This document shows, piece by piece, positions 9,384 to 21,200 of a stretch of 64,000 nt of DNA (positions are counted from its first letter, which is position 1; each line of letters opens with the position of its first letter). Origin of the DNA: Diphasiastrum complanatum. Its lineage: Eukaryota; Streptophyta; Lycopodiopsida; Lycopodiales; Lycopodiaceae. The stretch is taken from NCBI GenBank assembly GCA_029204225.1, contig CM055092.1:101022433-101086432 (forward strand), written 5' to 3'. Below the pieces are notes generated by a model. It did no database searches. It saw nothing but the letters and a program-made list of their open reading frames with translations, and had not been told where the DNA came from. Made by a program: the position numbers and the translations under genes.

Positions 9384-11430
9384 GTAGCTATGATCTTGGT
9401 GACATTTCTTTGACTCGTGAGTTTCTGCATACAGTTTCTTGCTATCATTGCGTTGCAGCACACTGTGCACACCTAACCACAAATCGTCATCTTCACTCTG
9501 ACCGCCTTCACTCATACTAGCTCGCTGGGGATCTACAACGGTCAGCTACTGCTTTATCGCAAATAGAACATGCTATGTACCTAGCTGTCATTTTCGCAAC
9601 ATGCAGTACTAGTATTCCATCATCCATGCCAGTCCTGAGTCGTCTTATTTAATCCACGGCAGATTCTTCCATGCATCAAATGGCTGAACGAGTTTGGATT
9701 TTAGCAGCCTTGACACATTTCAAGTCTTGCTCCTTTTGGCAGCCATTGGAATATGTGGTACAACTTAAGTACTCTCGTATCTCACTTGGCCTGCAAATCC
9801 GTGAGCAGACCCACAAGCTTGTGATCAGACTAGTGCCTGTAACATCCCGTGTCTGTACTATGCCTTACAGTGACCAAGCCTACTCGTTATGTTATGAGGG
9901 CAGCTTTTCTTTGGTATTTTAGTATATCAGGAGTTTGTTTGTGCTTGCCTTGACATTTGCGATAATGCATTTAGCTTGTGATAATGTTATTCTCTGCTTA
10001 TTACATAAATTTGTGATATGGTTGCTGCTTCTAACAGTGGTTTCGTAGGTACACAGCTATCTCCATCAGCTTTTGCCATAATTTTGCTCTTGTTTGGATT
10101 GGTTTGTTTTGATGCTGCACTGGCTTTTGTAAATTATTGTCACTTGGCACAGATACCAACTGCCAACTAATGTTTTTGTTTTTGCTGGCTTTCACTATTT
10201 TTAGTTTTTAGCTTTGTCAGGATGGCATTAATCTATTGGGACTATTTACTAAAAGTTGAGATCTCACTCTTAAATGAGTTTGAGCTTTAAATTAAGTTTT
10301 TGTGTTTCATTTTTTTTATTTAGTCATAATTGTTTAAGGATTTGAATCCCATGTGTGTGAAAGTTTTCCATCTCTTTTACATGATGCCAATTAGAAAAAA
10401 ACTTATGAGCAAAAAGCTCATGGGCTTCCCTCCATAAACCCATATTTTGTTTTGGAAAAGAAAATGTTAATAAATAATCATTTTTAGGTGGTCTTCATAC
10501 ATATATAGGAGCATCCCAGTTGGACTCTCAACTTTGTCAATTTGTTGCCCTTGGGCATTCAAAACAATCTATGTGCACGACTTTACCTTCAATTATTATT
10601 TTGGTTGTTCTTTGATTGATTAGATCATTAGAGTCTTGCTTCTTGGGGCAAGGGCCTTTGCACTCTAAAAGCTCTTCGACATGGGTGTGATTTATTTTGC
10701 AAGTTCTTTTTTTCCTCAGACGGAGTTTGCACTTTTGTACGTTGTTTTCAATTGATTTGTAACTATATGCTTCTCAAATAACCCTGTTAATCACCATATC
10801 CATTGACTTTGTGGCCTCTCCTTCTTAGTTGGTTGTGTAACCATGTGGCTCCACCCATCAATGAAGCCAAGCACCTCCAGAACCTAAACAAAGATTGGCT
10901 TTATGAACAAGAAAGTACAAAATTTGTTCACAAAGCGTTTTTGTGCTATTGATAAGTTTTTCCATTACTTGCTTCCCAAAGCTTTACCTTCTCATTGCTT
11001 GGCAATACCTTCTCAACTTGGTGGGCAATCCATTTGGCCATCAAATCTTTGCTAGAAATCATGATTGTGCCCTTATCGATATTACTCTGTTGCAACAATT
11101 GACTTCTTCTTAAAAAATTCATCATATGCATAGTTATGTTGTCCCACTATCACATCACATCGTGACATGTGTCTTATGTGCACATTGTTCTAAACATGTC
11201 TCTTTCATTACGTAGAATAAACCATATTGTGTTGTGATTTCACTTTTTTGGCTAAGCTCAATTGACCCTTGGGTGTTTACCCATATCAATTCATTTCATG
11301 CCCCTTTTCCAAATGATTCGAAAAGTCTTGGCCTTCCTAGCCTCACCCCATCCCATCCCATCACATGCCACCCCACCCTTGGACTCCGTTCTTTGCTCTT
11401 TGAACTACCTTAGTGCTCCAATCTAGCTCT
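9384..11430. other. Intergenic, possibly intron-like, nothing recognised
   Basis: Two kilobases with T-rich stretches and no long frame. An 83-codon frame at 9671-9922 (plus) and a 61-codon frame at 10946-11131 (minus) have no motif I know. The sequence is not obviously derived from a retroelement. It could be host intergenic or intronic DNA, but I see no exon pair that supports this. Element B begins at its right end. Confidence 0.4.
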
Positions 11431-12228
11431 TGTCGCGGAAGCGAGACTGTCTCGTGTTCGTTTTCTTCTTCTTATTCGCGAACAATTTTCTGTCTTTGGA
11501 TTTTCTTTTCGTGCGGAAGCTCTTACAGGATCCCACGCGACTACGCATCACAGAACACATTCTGTTTTAGCAATCAAGACACACAACACAAGACAAAGAG
11601 ATACATGAAAATAGAGCGACTATATTATCAGTTTGGTTTTAGAGCGAGATCGTCAATGTCTCGCTCGTTGGCGGATTGACTCTCTGCTCTTTCACTGTGT
11701 TCTGCTCGTTGGCAGACTTTAATGCACAACTATGGTATTTTACTTCCTTACTCTATTCGCTACGTCTCTCTCTGTCTCTTACAGATCTCTGATAAATTCT
11801 CATCTCCTACTTGTTATGATCCAGAGAGGATTGTTTATACCTCCACTATGTGGAGTTCACAAGATAGCTGAACGTAGAATCACAAGACTAGTTAACGCTA
11901 ATCAACTAGTTAGTTAGTCTCCGTCGTTGCTATTCGTTTCAGCTGGGCGTGAAGCCCGTTGAGCTGCCAGCTGGCAGCGCGAAAGATTTCTCTTCGTTTG
12001 TTTTGTAATCTCTCGTTTGCCTTCGTTCTTTTCGTTTCCTTTCATAGTTTTCGTTTTGCGCCCCTTTTGCGGTTTGCGGCCCTAGAGGTGTGTTCACGAT
12101 TCGCGAATGATTCGCGAATCGTTCGTGCTTCGAGTCAAAGACACGTTGACTGTCGCGAATTGTTCTCGTTCGACCTTCGTGTCTTGTTCGTGCTGCGAGA
12201 AAGTTGCAAGAGTTCACCATTTCTGACA
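11431..12228 (-). repeat. 3' LTR of element B
   Basis: 798 bp, TG...CA. It contains a double palindrome ATTCGCGAATGATTCGCGAA near 12099-12118. On the minus strand it is preceded by the polypurine tract AAGAGGGAG (12229-12237). It is longer than the 5' LTR because the latter lost several short blocks. Confidence 0.93.
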
Positions 12229-12249
12229 CTCCCTCTTGAACCTTGCAGC

Positions 12250-12880
12250 TTTGTTCGTTTAATCCAATTGCCTTTCTTTGCTTGGCAAAGAGTGGCTTCT
12301 TGAGCAGTTTCATGAGGAGATCTGCAATCATACTTTCTGATTTTACAAACTAGAACTGGAGCTCTCCTTTCGAGATCAAATCTCGAATGTGATGGTACTT
12401 CAGAGGATTGTGCTTCGTCTTTGAATGGAAGACAGGATCCTGGGACAGATATATGGCACTCTGAGAGTCCATAATCGTCGTGCTTGGTCCCTCTTGTGGT
12501 ATCCCGATTGTCTCCAACATCATTTGTAGCCACACTACCTTATTCGTCACTTTCGAGGCTGCGACATACTCAGCTTCGCAAGAGGATTGAGCTACCAAGG
12601 TTTGCTTTTTGCATATCCAGCTGATTGCAGCTCCGCACGCTATTGTACATCCTCTAGTAATGGACTTGCTGTCATCTTTGCAGCTCGCCTAGCTTGCATC
12701 ACTGTAGTGATGCAGCTCGAATCCTTTCTCTTCATTTATAGCTCTGCAGATTAATCCAATATTCTGGACACCCTTCAGATACTGTAGGATTCGTTTGGCC
12801 ATTTGCCAATGTGCTAGACCAGGATTGGAACAGAATTGGCTCAATGCATAAACAGAAAGGCTAGATCGGGTCTGGTACAA
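12250..12880 (-). pseudogene. Copia RNase H, element B
   Basis: The minus-strand frames give LAHWQMAKRILQYLKG and HYSDAS (first catalytic Asp). After a break come VAQSSCEAEYVAASK (catalytic Glu), IMDSQSAIYLSQDPVFHSKTKH (third Asp) and KYHHIRDLISKGEL. A short tail, SESMIADLLMKLLKK, lies just before the polypurine tract. Stops and frame changes split it into at least three pieces. Confidence 0.88.
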
Positions 12881-12966
12881 ATTGTCAAGTACATCAGACT
12901 ACCGATTAGGTTCTGGTAGGGTATACCTGCCATCTTCTGTTCCTCCTCTTCTGTTTTTGGGCAATC

Positions 12967-13743
12967 CTATTTTGTGTGCTTGACTCTAGCTATCATTGGT
13001 GTGGCTTTCTCTTTGCAGTCCATCATGTGGTACTGCTTCAGCACTTTTCTGGCGTATTCTGACTGACTCAAGTGCATTTCTCCCTTTGTTCGATCTCTTC
13101 TGATCTCGAGCCCTAGGCATTTTGTTGCTTCTCCAAGATCTGTGATTTCGTAGCTTTCAGAAATTTGACTCTTCATGTCTTTGATCAGCATCAAAGAATT
13201 TCCTATCATCAGCGAATCATCCACGATCACAAAATCCTTTTCTACTCTTTTGATGTAGACATTGCAGTCTGGTTGAGTAGGATTGAAGTCTGGAGACTTC
13301 AGAAGACCATCAAGCTTTTTGTACCAGGCTCGTAATGTCTATTTTAGACCGTAGATGCATCTCTGCAATCGACAGACATATTATTTGTTGACGGGGTCTT
13401 CATAGCCTTCAGGTTGCTTCATGAAGATTTCCTCCTCTAGATCTTCGTGGAGAAATACTGTTTTCACGTCAATCTGGTGAATTTCCAGATTGTATTGTGT
13501 GGCATATGCAAGGAGTAGCCTTATGCTTGTCATCTTGATCATGGACAAATATTTGTCGAAATAGTCAACATATCTCTGAGTGTAGCCTTTCGCAACAAGC
13601 CTTGCTTTGTAGCGGTCAATAGTGCCATATGATTTCAACTTTTTCTTGTACACCCACTTGCAGTCGACTACTTTTCTGTTTTCTGGCAGTGGCTCTAATG
13701 TCCATGTCTCATTTCGTCTCATCGACTCAATCTCATCTGACAT
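12967..13743 (-). pseudogene. Copia reverse transcriptase, element B
   Basis: From 13743 the frame reads WVYKKKLKSYGTIDRYKARL and AKGYTQRYVDYF, then HQIDVKTVFLHEDLEEEIFM (first catalytic Asp). After stops near 13381 come traces of CRLQRCIYGLK. Further on, DFVIVDDSLMIGN carries the paired Asp of the YVDD box in a shortened context, and then DLGEATKCLGLEI. Reverse transcriptase copies element RNA to cDNA in the particle. At least three stops disable it. Confidence 0.88.
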
Positions 13744-14004
13744 TGCCTGCTTCCAAAATTCTCCTTCTGGACTCTGGATAGCTTCTTGGTATGTTGTTGG
13801 CTCTTCTGTGAAGCTGCAGTACTTGAACTGCGTGTCTTCGCTCCATTGAAGATTGTCAGAGTAGCGGTTTGGAGGTCTTCTTTGTCTCGTTGACCTTCAA
13901 GGTTCGTTTCGTCACTACCCGAACATTTCTTGTTCGTGGGGTCGATCCTCTGCTTCTTGCTGCTCTGGAGTCTAGGGTTCTGCATTCTGATTTGATGTCT
14001 GTCC

Positions 14005-15063
14005 TCAATCTCCCTCTTGAATAGGCAACAGTGTGAAGATCTCATGGTCTCTTTCATCCTTCAGTCTAGGGAATGTGGACTCATCAAACGTCACATCTCT
14101 GTTCCAAACGACCTTCTTCGTGGTTGGATCATAGAGTCTGTACACATGTGTTCCGTTCGAGTAGCCGACCATGATTGTTTGTTCGGATTTGTCACCGAGC
14201 TTGCTTCCCTTTTCCTTTGGAATGTGCTTGTATGTTGCACATCCAAACACTTGTACGTATGACAGATCAGGCTTTCCGCCTGTCCACATTTCGTATGGTG
14301 TTTTGTTCTCCAGCGTTGTCGTTGTAGATCTGTTCTGCAGGTGTACAGCTGCAGCTATTGCCTCTGCCCAGAATTGACCTGGCAGTTGAGCCTGTGCCAT
14401 CATGCATCTGGCTCCTTCGACTAGCATTCTGTTTTTTCTTTCTGCCACACTGTTGTATTCTGGTGTGTATGTAGGAGTGAACTGGTGTTCGATCCCCTGT
14501 TCTTCATAGAATCTTGAAAATTCTGTGCTTTTGTTTTCACCTACATTGATCTGTATCTTTTTCGAGATGTGTCGCTCTGCAAATGCCATGAACTTCTTGA
14601 AGGAATCAAACACTTCGGATTTCTTCTTCAAGTAGTAGATTGTGGTCATCTGGTTGTAATCATCTATGAACATCAGAAAATATCTCGAACCTGAGAGCGA
14701 ATATGTTTTCATCGGCCACACACATCAGAGTGGACGAGCTCAAGAACTTCTTTGGGTCTTCTTCCCGCGTGTGTGAATGGATTTCGATGTTGCGTCTTTC
14801 TGACAAGCTTCGTAGAACTGAGCCTCGGGCCTTAAAATCTTGAGACTTGTGATAATGTCCTTTCTGCTCATGTCATACAGGCTCCGCATGTTCAAATGAT
14901 ACATTCGCTTATGCCAGAGCTGATCTTCATTTTCTGAAGAATTTAATATGTTGTCAGAGTTGCTGATTATTTTGGCCTGGTAGAGGTTTCCTTCTCTGCA
15001 TCCGACCATCAGCAACTTGTTTGTCGTCTTCTCGATCATACGAGAAGTGTTGCCATTGAACAT
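14005..15063 (-). pseudogene. Copia integrase with zinc-binding domain, element B
   Basis: LWHKRMYHLNMRSLYDMS (14900s) is the HH half of the zinc-binding domain; the CxxC half has become FYEACQK. The core reads MFIDDYNQ (first Asp), but the second Asp motif is NVGENKSTEF instead of SDNGGE, so that catalytic Asp is lost. The Glu remains in SVAERKNRM. The C-terminal part has KTPYEMWTGGKPDL, VFGCATYKHIPKEK, IMVGYSNG and DVTFDE. A stop near 14722 separates the two halves. Confidence 0.88.
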
Positions 15064-15117
15064 AACTCAAATGCCTAGATCTGCCATCTTGGAGACAAAT
15101 AGCAGATCTTTTCTGAG

Positions 15118-15486
15118 TTAAGGCACATAAAGTGCTCCTGGCAGCTCTGCTTGGCCTAACAGTGTACGTAGCTGTAGAGAGCCGATGCCTTTGACATCGT
15201 GTCTGCTTCCATCGCCTAGAATCACCACTCTATCGTTTTCGAGTTCGCGAAAGTTGATCAAGATCTTCTTGTTGCAGGTTATGTGAGATGTTGCTCCTGA
15301 ATCGATGACTACATCGTAGTCGTGTTCAAAGTAGCTTGTCGAAGCTTCGTCGAGTATCGTGAAAGCTTTGTCACCTCTTTTAGCATCCTTTGATGACTCT
15401 GCAACGTTTGGCTTTTCAGCTTTGTTTTTTCTTTTTGGGTTGAATCTGCAGTCGTATGCAGAATGCCCTTTCTTCTTGCGGTGCAT
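15118..15486 (-). pseudogene. Copia protease with second zinc knuckle, element B
   Basis: The frame starts with a damaged knuckle (YMHRKKKGHSAYDC, where Cys to Met and Cys to Arg changes remove zinc ligands). It continues through a lysine-rich linker to DVVIDSGATSHITC, the intact D-S-G active site of a copia protease, and ILGDGSRHDVKGIG. The frame ends at ALYVP, where copia proteins normally run on into the pre-integrase region. Confidence 0.85.
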
Positions 15487-15507
15487 GTAAGGTATTGCTG
15501 GATTGAA

Positions 15508-16233
15508 CTAGCATTTGTTGGCCGTATGGCTTGGTTGGCAGTGATCGCAGGAAGAAAATTGCTGATTCGAGGACTTTGTCTTCTCGAATCTGGACTTGTT
15601 TTGGTTCTTCTTCTTTCCTTTTGTGAAGAGAGCCTTCTCTTGATCACTGCTTCCCTCTCCTTCGTCTCTCATCAGTCTCTCATCAGCGACAAGACTGACT
15701 GCTTTGTCGAATGTCATATCTGAAAGACTCAGTATGAGCATTCTCGGTGGCTGATAGGACGTCGGTAGAGATTTCACGAAGTACATAAGCTGTTGTGGTG
15801 TTGGGACCTGGTGCTCCTGTCCTGATGCAGCGAGTTGAGCGAAGATCGTTCTGATTTTTTCAACGTGCTGATCCAATTGGTTGTCATCCCACCGTATTGA
15901 TTGCAGCTGATTGTGAAGGTGCATGACTGAAGCTATTGTCCTCACTTCATACTTCTGCTTCAATCTTTCCCATGCTGCATGGCTGCTTTCGCAGTCTTCA
16001 ATCTGCATGAGTAGATCTTCATTTATGGACGAAATGATGATCGCCATTGCGCTCTCATCCTTTCTGATCCATTTAGCTCTCCTCGGGTCTCCCTCTAGAG
16101 GCTGCACCTCTGAGAGCTCGGTCACCGACCAGATGCCTTCGTCCTTCATGATTGTTTTGATTTTGAATTTCCAGATTCTATAATTTGCGCCATCAAGACT
16201 GATTGCTACTCGAGTCTGGATTGTCGTAGCCAT
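15508..16233 (-). pseudogene. Copia gag, element B
   Basis: A 241-codon frame from the ATG at 16233, the first Met after the primer-binding site. It has the DUF4219/UBN2 order: FKIKTIMKDEGIW, SSHAAWERLKQKYEV, HLHNQLQSIRWDD, FVKSLPTSYQPPR and FDKAVSLVADE. A basic linker leads to the knuckle CDHCQPSHTANKC, one residue short of the normal spacing. A stop follows directly. Gag would assemble the particle. The best-preserved gene of the element. Confidence 0.9.
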
Positions 16234-16285
16234 ATTGTGTTGTCTAGAAGAATCACTGCTGGGATATCAGTAGTGATAACCTATA

Positions 16286-16298
16286 GGCTCTGATACCA
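16286..16298 (-). promoter_or_regulatory. tRNA-iMet primer-binding site, element B
   Basis: GGCTCTGATACCA on plus (TGGTATCAGAGCC on minus) abuts the 5' LTR at 16299. Confidence 0.9.
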
Positions 16299-17061
16299 TG
16301 TCGCAGAAGTGAGACTGTTTCGTGTTCGTCTTCTTCTTTTTATTCGCGAACAATTTTCTGTCTTTGGATTATCTTTTCGTGCAGAAGCTCTTACAGGATC
16401 CCAGACACGCGACTACGCATCACAAAACACATTCTATTTTAGCAATCAAGACACACAACACAAGACAAAGAGATACACGAAAATAGAGCGACTATATTAT
16501 CAGTTTGGTTTTAGAGCGAGATCGTCAATGTCTCGCTCTTTGCTCTTTCGTCGTGTTCTGCTCGTTGGCAGACTTTCATGCACAACTATGGAATTTTACT
16601 TCCTTACTCTATTCGCTACATCTCTCTCTGTCTCTTACAGATCTCTGTCAAATTCTCATCTCCTACTTGTTATGATCCAGAGAGGATCGTTTATACCTCC
16701 ACTATAAGATAGCTAAACGTAGAATCACAAGACTAATTACGCTAATCAACTAGTTAGTTAGTCTCTGTCGTTGCTATTCGTTTCAGCTGGGCGGGAAGCC
16801 TGTTGAACTGCCAGCTGTCAGTGCGGAAGATTTCTCTTCGTTTGTTTCGTAATCTCCCGTTTGCCTTTGTTCTTTTTGTTTTTTTTCGTAGTTTTTGTTT
16901 TGCGCCCCTTTTGCGGTTTGTGATCCTGAAGGTGTGTTCAAGATTCACAAATGATTCGCGAATCGTTCGTGCTTCGAGTCAAAGACACGTTGACTGTCTT
17001 GTTCGACCTTCGTGTCTTGTTCGTGCCACGACAAAGTTGCATGAGTTCACCATTTCTGACA
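16299..17061 (-). repeat. 5' LTR of element B
   Basis: 763 bp, pairs with 11431-12228. Missing blocks include GTGGAGTTCAC near 16705. Several CG sites of the left copy are TG or CA here (GCGGAAGCG versus GCAGAAGTG at the start). Confidence 0.93.
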
Positions 17062-17366
17062 GCTCTTGTATTCTCAACTCCACTTCAACACATCATTTCC
17101 ACTTGGCCAAAGGTGCATTCATGGGCTGGTTTTGGCTAGGTTTTCCGGAGGTTGACATCCCTAATGCCTCAGTTTCTCATCATTTCGGTCTTATTTCTAT
17201 GAATGATCCATGAAGGGTGTGGACAAAAATAAAAAATAAGATTCACCACCTTGAAGAAAAACTCTCTTCTACCTAGTTGAAGCCCCAATGTGCAAATTGA
17301 TCTCTCATAAATATCCAAGAGGCAAACAAGTCCCCCTTCACATATTGCTAGAACGATGTTGAGGTG

Positions 17367-18260
17367 CGACTAAATTTAAGAGGCAACCAAGTCTCCGAAT
17401 TATCTGCCGATTGCGAATTTTTTTAAACTATGAACCTTTTGAAAATCCTAAATTCTAGTTTATGGATTTGAAATCAAGTCTAAAATTCCAAGGAATTTCC
17501 TTGAGAGTAGACATAGTCAATAGGGATATAACTGTAGACAATCACTAATTAGACTCATTACACTTTGGAACATTTGGTTAGATAGAAACCACTAATAGCA
17601 TGCCTTTCTTCAACATGAGAAAATTTTATGGTTTTGTTTTAAAATTTTGTTATGAGTATCATAGGATGATTAACTATTGAGAACAGTCTCTTCTCATCGT
17701 AAATAACTAGAAAACACACAATTTGACATTATCATTGACACACATTGGCATTTTATTGACTTGAGAGAACCATCAATTTTTGATCTTGACATTCATTAAC
17801 ACAACAAACCTATCAAATTAAATTGATTGTTGCATTGTCATATACAATAGAAGGATGATGACAACAATACAATTAAGCTAACAAGTAAAAGTGGTCACAA
17901 ACCTAAGTACCACTATTATGCCAAACCCGATCTACAGGAATTCTAAAGCCAAACAAATCATCATGGAAAAGGAATATACAAACACCACAAAGGAAGGTAC
18001 CTAAAAGATCCAAGGACCTATGGCCCACCGACTAAATTAAAGAGAAAAATAAGTCTCCCAATAATCTGCCAATTGCAAAAAATTTAAACTCTGAACGTTT
18101 TGAGTATCCTAAATTCTAGTTTATGAATTTTTGAAATCACGTCAAAAATTTCAAGTAATTTCTTTGAGAGTAGACATAGTCAATAGGGATATAACTGTAG
18201 ACAATCACTAGTTAGAGTCATTACACTTTGGAACATTTGGTTAGATAGAAACCACTAATA
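17367..18260. repeat. Pair of about 230-bp direct repeats
   Basis: CGACTAAATT...AACCACTAATA occurs at 17368-17598 and 18029-18260. The second half, including AGAGTAGACATAGTCAATAG, is nearly identical and the first half more diverged. The ends are not TG/CA and no primer-binding site is seen, so they are probably not LTRs. The 430 bp between them and the rest of 17062-18622 hold no gene that I recognise. Confidence 0.8.
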
Positions 18261-18622
18261 AAGTGTAATCACTAAGTAGACATAGTCACATTGTGTTATG
18301 ATGATGGTCCTCCTTAAAGAAGTATGTTCTAGTCTCATGATGCTCTCCTCAAGGATGTCCCACAATGAGACAATATAAGCTTTTGAAATTATAGTTCCAT
18401 AAGGTGCAAGCTACACAAGATATTATAGAAAATTTATGCACTTGGCACAACAAGAGTTCATTTCAAGAGTGATGGACAATCAACATATGGATTTCAATAT
18501 ATATTTTTTTAATGAAAATAACTCAATATGTTCCAAGCTGTTGGAATGGAATCTAGATTCGAAGTAAAAGTGAGACACGAGATTTTGAAGACTTCATATG
18601 TGCATAAAATGCATAAAAGAAG

Positions 18623-19373
18623 TGTTAGATTTCTTATGCTCAGCCTTAAACAAATTATTCAAGTAATGAGCATCTTGAAAAACCGAAGGCCGACAATATC
18701 TTTTTAGGCCTTCACATATTTCCCCTTTGAGATTTTTTATGCCTTAGAAATCATTTTAAGACACCTTCGTCTTTTTCACCTTTTTTGCTCCTTAGCGAAA
18801 AATGCGACACACTAGCCAAGTGGCCAGAATACCCTAGAAATCATTTTTAAGGCCCCTTCGTCTTTTTTTTTTTTGTTTTTCCCACGTTTTTGGCTGACCG
18901 ACTTCGCCAACTTATGAGTAACCCTAAAAACAACTGGACAAACAAATATCCCAAAGGCAGTTGGCGGTTACCAGCTTTGTACATATGCAAAGATTGGCAT
19001 AAACAACATTAAAGGCTTGTAAGATATTTTTTCTTCGACACTTGTAAATCCATATATATTAGCTGATTCAAACTATGTAAGTGTTAATCATAATTAATTT
19101 GAGTTAATCAAAAACTCTCTTTCAATCAGAGTTATCTGTAGCCAACATTATCACACTCAACAAAATTGAAGTTATTACTTCAAGCTATTGTACTCACTGT
19201 TGATTATTAATCAGAGTGCAATTTTTGTCTCACTACTGAGTCGTTCATTTGCGCATTCTGTATGATTTCTTCTACTTGAATAATTCTGCTGGTAACTGTT
19301 GCGTTTCCGTTCCTACACGCCGTTCCAATCCTCGAGCTTCCGCTACGCTCGCCAACACGTCATTTTTACGACA
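18623..19373 (+). repeat. 5' LTR of element C
   Basis: 751 bp, TG...CA, followed immediately by the primer-binding site. Contains CATATATATTAGC and other promoter-like AT text, not further assigned. Confidence 0.93.
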
Positions 19374-19385
19374 TGGTATTAGAGC
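19374..19385 (+). promoter_or_regulatory. Primer-binding site, element C
   Basis: TGGTATTAGAGC, one base different from the usual tRNA-iMet match, right after the LTR end. Confidence 0.88.
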
Positions 19386-19516
19386 AGGCATTTCAGTAAT
19401 CTGCATTTTTACTACGGATTATCAGTCTTGTTTCAATCAAGGCATCTTTCTAGCAAACGCGTAGCCAACAGTATTCCGACAATCGTTGTTTCTACCAACG
19501 ATCTCGTTCAACCAGA

Positions 19517-20335
19517 ATGGATCCATCATCTAGTTCATCTTCATTGATAAACTCGATGGAGATAACTACCATCTCTGAAAATTCAAGATGAAGTTATACT
19601 TCTAGCCAAAGAACTGTGGGACATCGTTGCTGGCACAGAGCTCAAACCAGAAGGTGATGCAGCTGTCATCACCAAGTGGAGATTGAGAGATGGCAAAGCA
19701 TTTGCCATGATCACCCTCAACATCAATGACACTTAGATCAACCACATACGTGCTGCTCAGACAACTAAGGATGCATGGGACATCCTAGCAACTCTCTACG
19801 ACATTAGAGACGTTACATCCAAGCTTCATCTGAGGAAGAAATTCTTCACCCTTAGAATGTCTGACGCAGATAGTGTTTCAAGCCACCTCAACACTTTCAA
19901 AAATCTTATGGAGTAGATGACTGCAACAGGCTCAATCATAGAAGATTCTGATGCACTCATGACTCTATTATCGAGTCTACCTGAAGCCTACGAAAATTGG
20001 GTAATGGCAATTACTACTCAGGAGCACCTCACTCTATCAAGAGTAACCTCGCTGCTCCTACAAGAGGAGATCAGAAGATCAACATCCTCCTCAGGTTCAG
20101 GATCGGATCCTCAAACTCTGTATTCAAAAAATCAGAAGTTTAGATCCAAGAAATCTACAAAGTCAAGCTCTACTGACAAAAAGAGCAACATGCAGTCTGG
20201 ACCAAATTCCGGTTCAGGATCAAATTCAAGCTCTTCATCATTCCAATATAACAACGAAAAGAAAAAGCAGTTTCAACAACAAGCACATAGTGCTACAACC
20301 AGTCACTCAAATCAACAAAAACAACAAGAAGAAGA
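19517..20335 (+). pseudogene. Copia gag, element C
   Basis: The ATG at 19517 opens into broken frames: DKLDGDNYHL and KFKMKLYF, then AMITLNINDT, TKDAWDILATLYD and SKLHLRKKFFTLRMSD. From 19917 an open frame gives TLLSSLPEAYENWV and VTSLLLQEEIRR, followed by a serine-rich linker. In-frame TAG codons at 19734 and 19914 stand where related gags have Gln. The zinc knuckle and the whole protease are missing, and the frame passes directly to the pre-integrase domain. Confidence 0.85.
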
Positions 20336-21200
20336 TGAAGCAGCTTGGCATTTCAGACTTGGCCATCTTTACTACAACAATATTCAGCAAATGTCAGCTC
20401 AGAGTCTGGTACAAGATCTACCATCAGTCAGCAAGCCAACTTCTCCATGAGAAAGCTGTATTATCATCAAGCATACAAGGAGTCCCTTCAAATCAGACTC
20501 AGTTCATACATCCAAGGGCTTGCTTGAGCTTGTATATAGCGACATATGTGGCCCGATGCAGACTGCTTCCACAGGGGGAGCTCTCTATTTCCTAACCTTC
20601 ATCGATGACTTCTCTCGAAGGACTGCTACCTACTTTATGAAGAACAAATCCGAAGCATTCGAGTTCTTCATGCAGTTCAAGGCGTCTGTAGAGAACCAGA
20701 CCCAACGGAAGATCAAGGCTCTATGCACAGATGGAGGGGTAGAGTACATCTCCATAGAATTCAAGGAGTTCTGCAAGGCCAACGGGATACTTCAACAATA
20801 CACAACTAGCTACTCACCTCAGTCCAAAGGTGTAGTTGAGCGGAAGAACCGAACACTCATCAAAAGTGCCAAGAGCATGTTGGCCCATGCCTCTCTTCCA
20901 AAGAAATTTTGGACAGAAGTTGTTACAACAGCCGCCTATTTGCAGAATTGATCCATCACCAAAGGCCTGAATGGCAAGACACCTTATGAGATGTGGACAA
21001 GATCAAAACCATCACTCAAATATATGCGAGTGTTTGGATGCATTGCTTTCGCTCAAATCCCTAAGGATCTAAGAAGAAAGCTAGATGACAAGGGCAAAAA
21101 AATGATTTTCATTGGCTATTCCCAAAAGACATACAAGCTCTACAATTTGGATACCGAGAAGGCATTCACAAGTAGAGATGTCATTTTCGTGGAAGACTAG
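20336..21200 (+). pseudogene. Copia integrase, element C
   Basis: AAWHFRLGHLYYNNIQQMS starts the zinc-binding domain. After a frameshift comes LELVYSDICGPM, then TFIDDFSRR (first Asp), LCTDGGVEYIS (second Asp) and GVVERKNRTL (Glu), so the triad is complete. KTPYEMWTRSKPSL, VFGCIAFAQIPKD, FIGYSQKTYKLY and SRDVIFVED close the domain. A TGA at 20949 replaces what is usually Arg in LQNR. Confidence 0.9.

Larger units (their letters stand above)
11431..17061 (-). mobile_element. Complete Ty1/copia retrotransposon, element B
   Basis: LTRs at 11431-12228 and 16299-17061 (TGTCGC(G/A)(G/A)AAG...TTTCTGACA) flank gag, protease, integrase, reverse transcriptase and RNase H in copia order on the minus strand. 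The 5-bp GCTCT is present at 11426-11430 and again at 17062-17066, a perfect target-site duplication. The primer-binding site lies beside the right (5') LTR and the polypurine tract beside the left (3') LTR. LTR divergence is about 5-6% by eye, many differences being CG to TG or CA. Multiple stops make it inactive. Confidence 0.95.

Noticed and set aside
9056-9515. Frames of 138 and 85 codons with long Ser-Leu and Thr-His runs
   Set aside because: They read across the (GT)n(GA)n microsatellite. The short non-repetitive ends have no recognised motif.
9384-11430. Host gene with T-rich introns
   Set aside because: No pair of exons with recognisable protein text or consistent splice sites could be found.
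11959-12303. Open frames on both strands within the B LTR
   Set aside because: They lie in LTR DNA, overlap on both strands and match no protein family. The same holds at 16309-17213.
17368-18260. TRIM-like miniature LTR element
   Set aside because: The repeats lack TG/CA ends, primer-binding site and target duplication.
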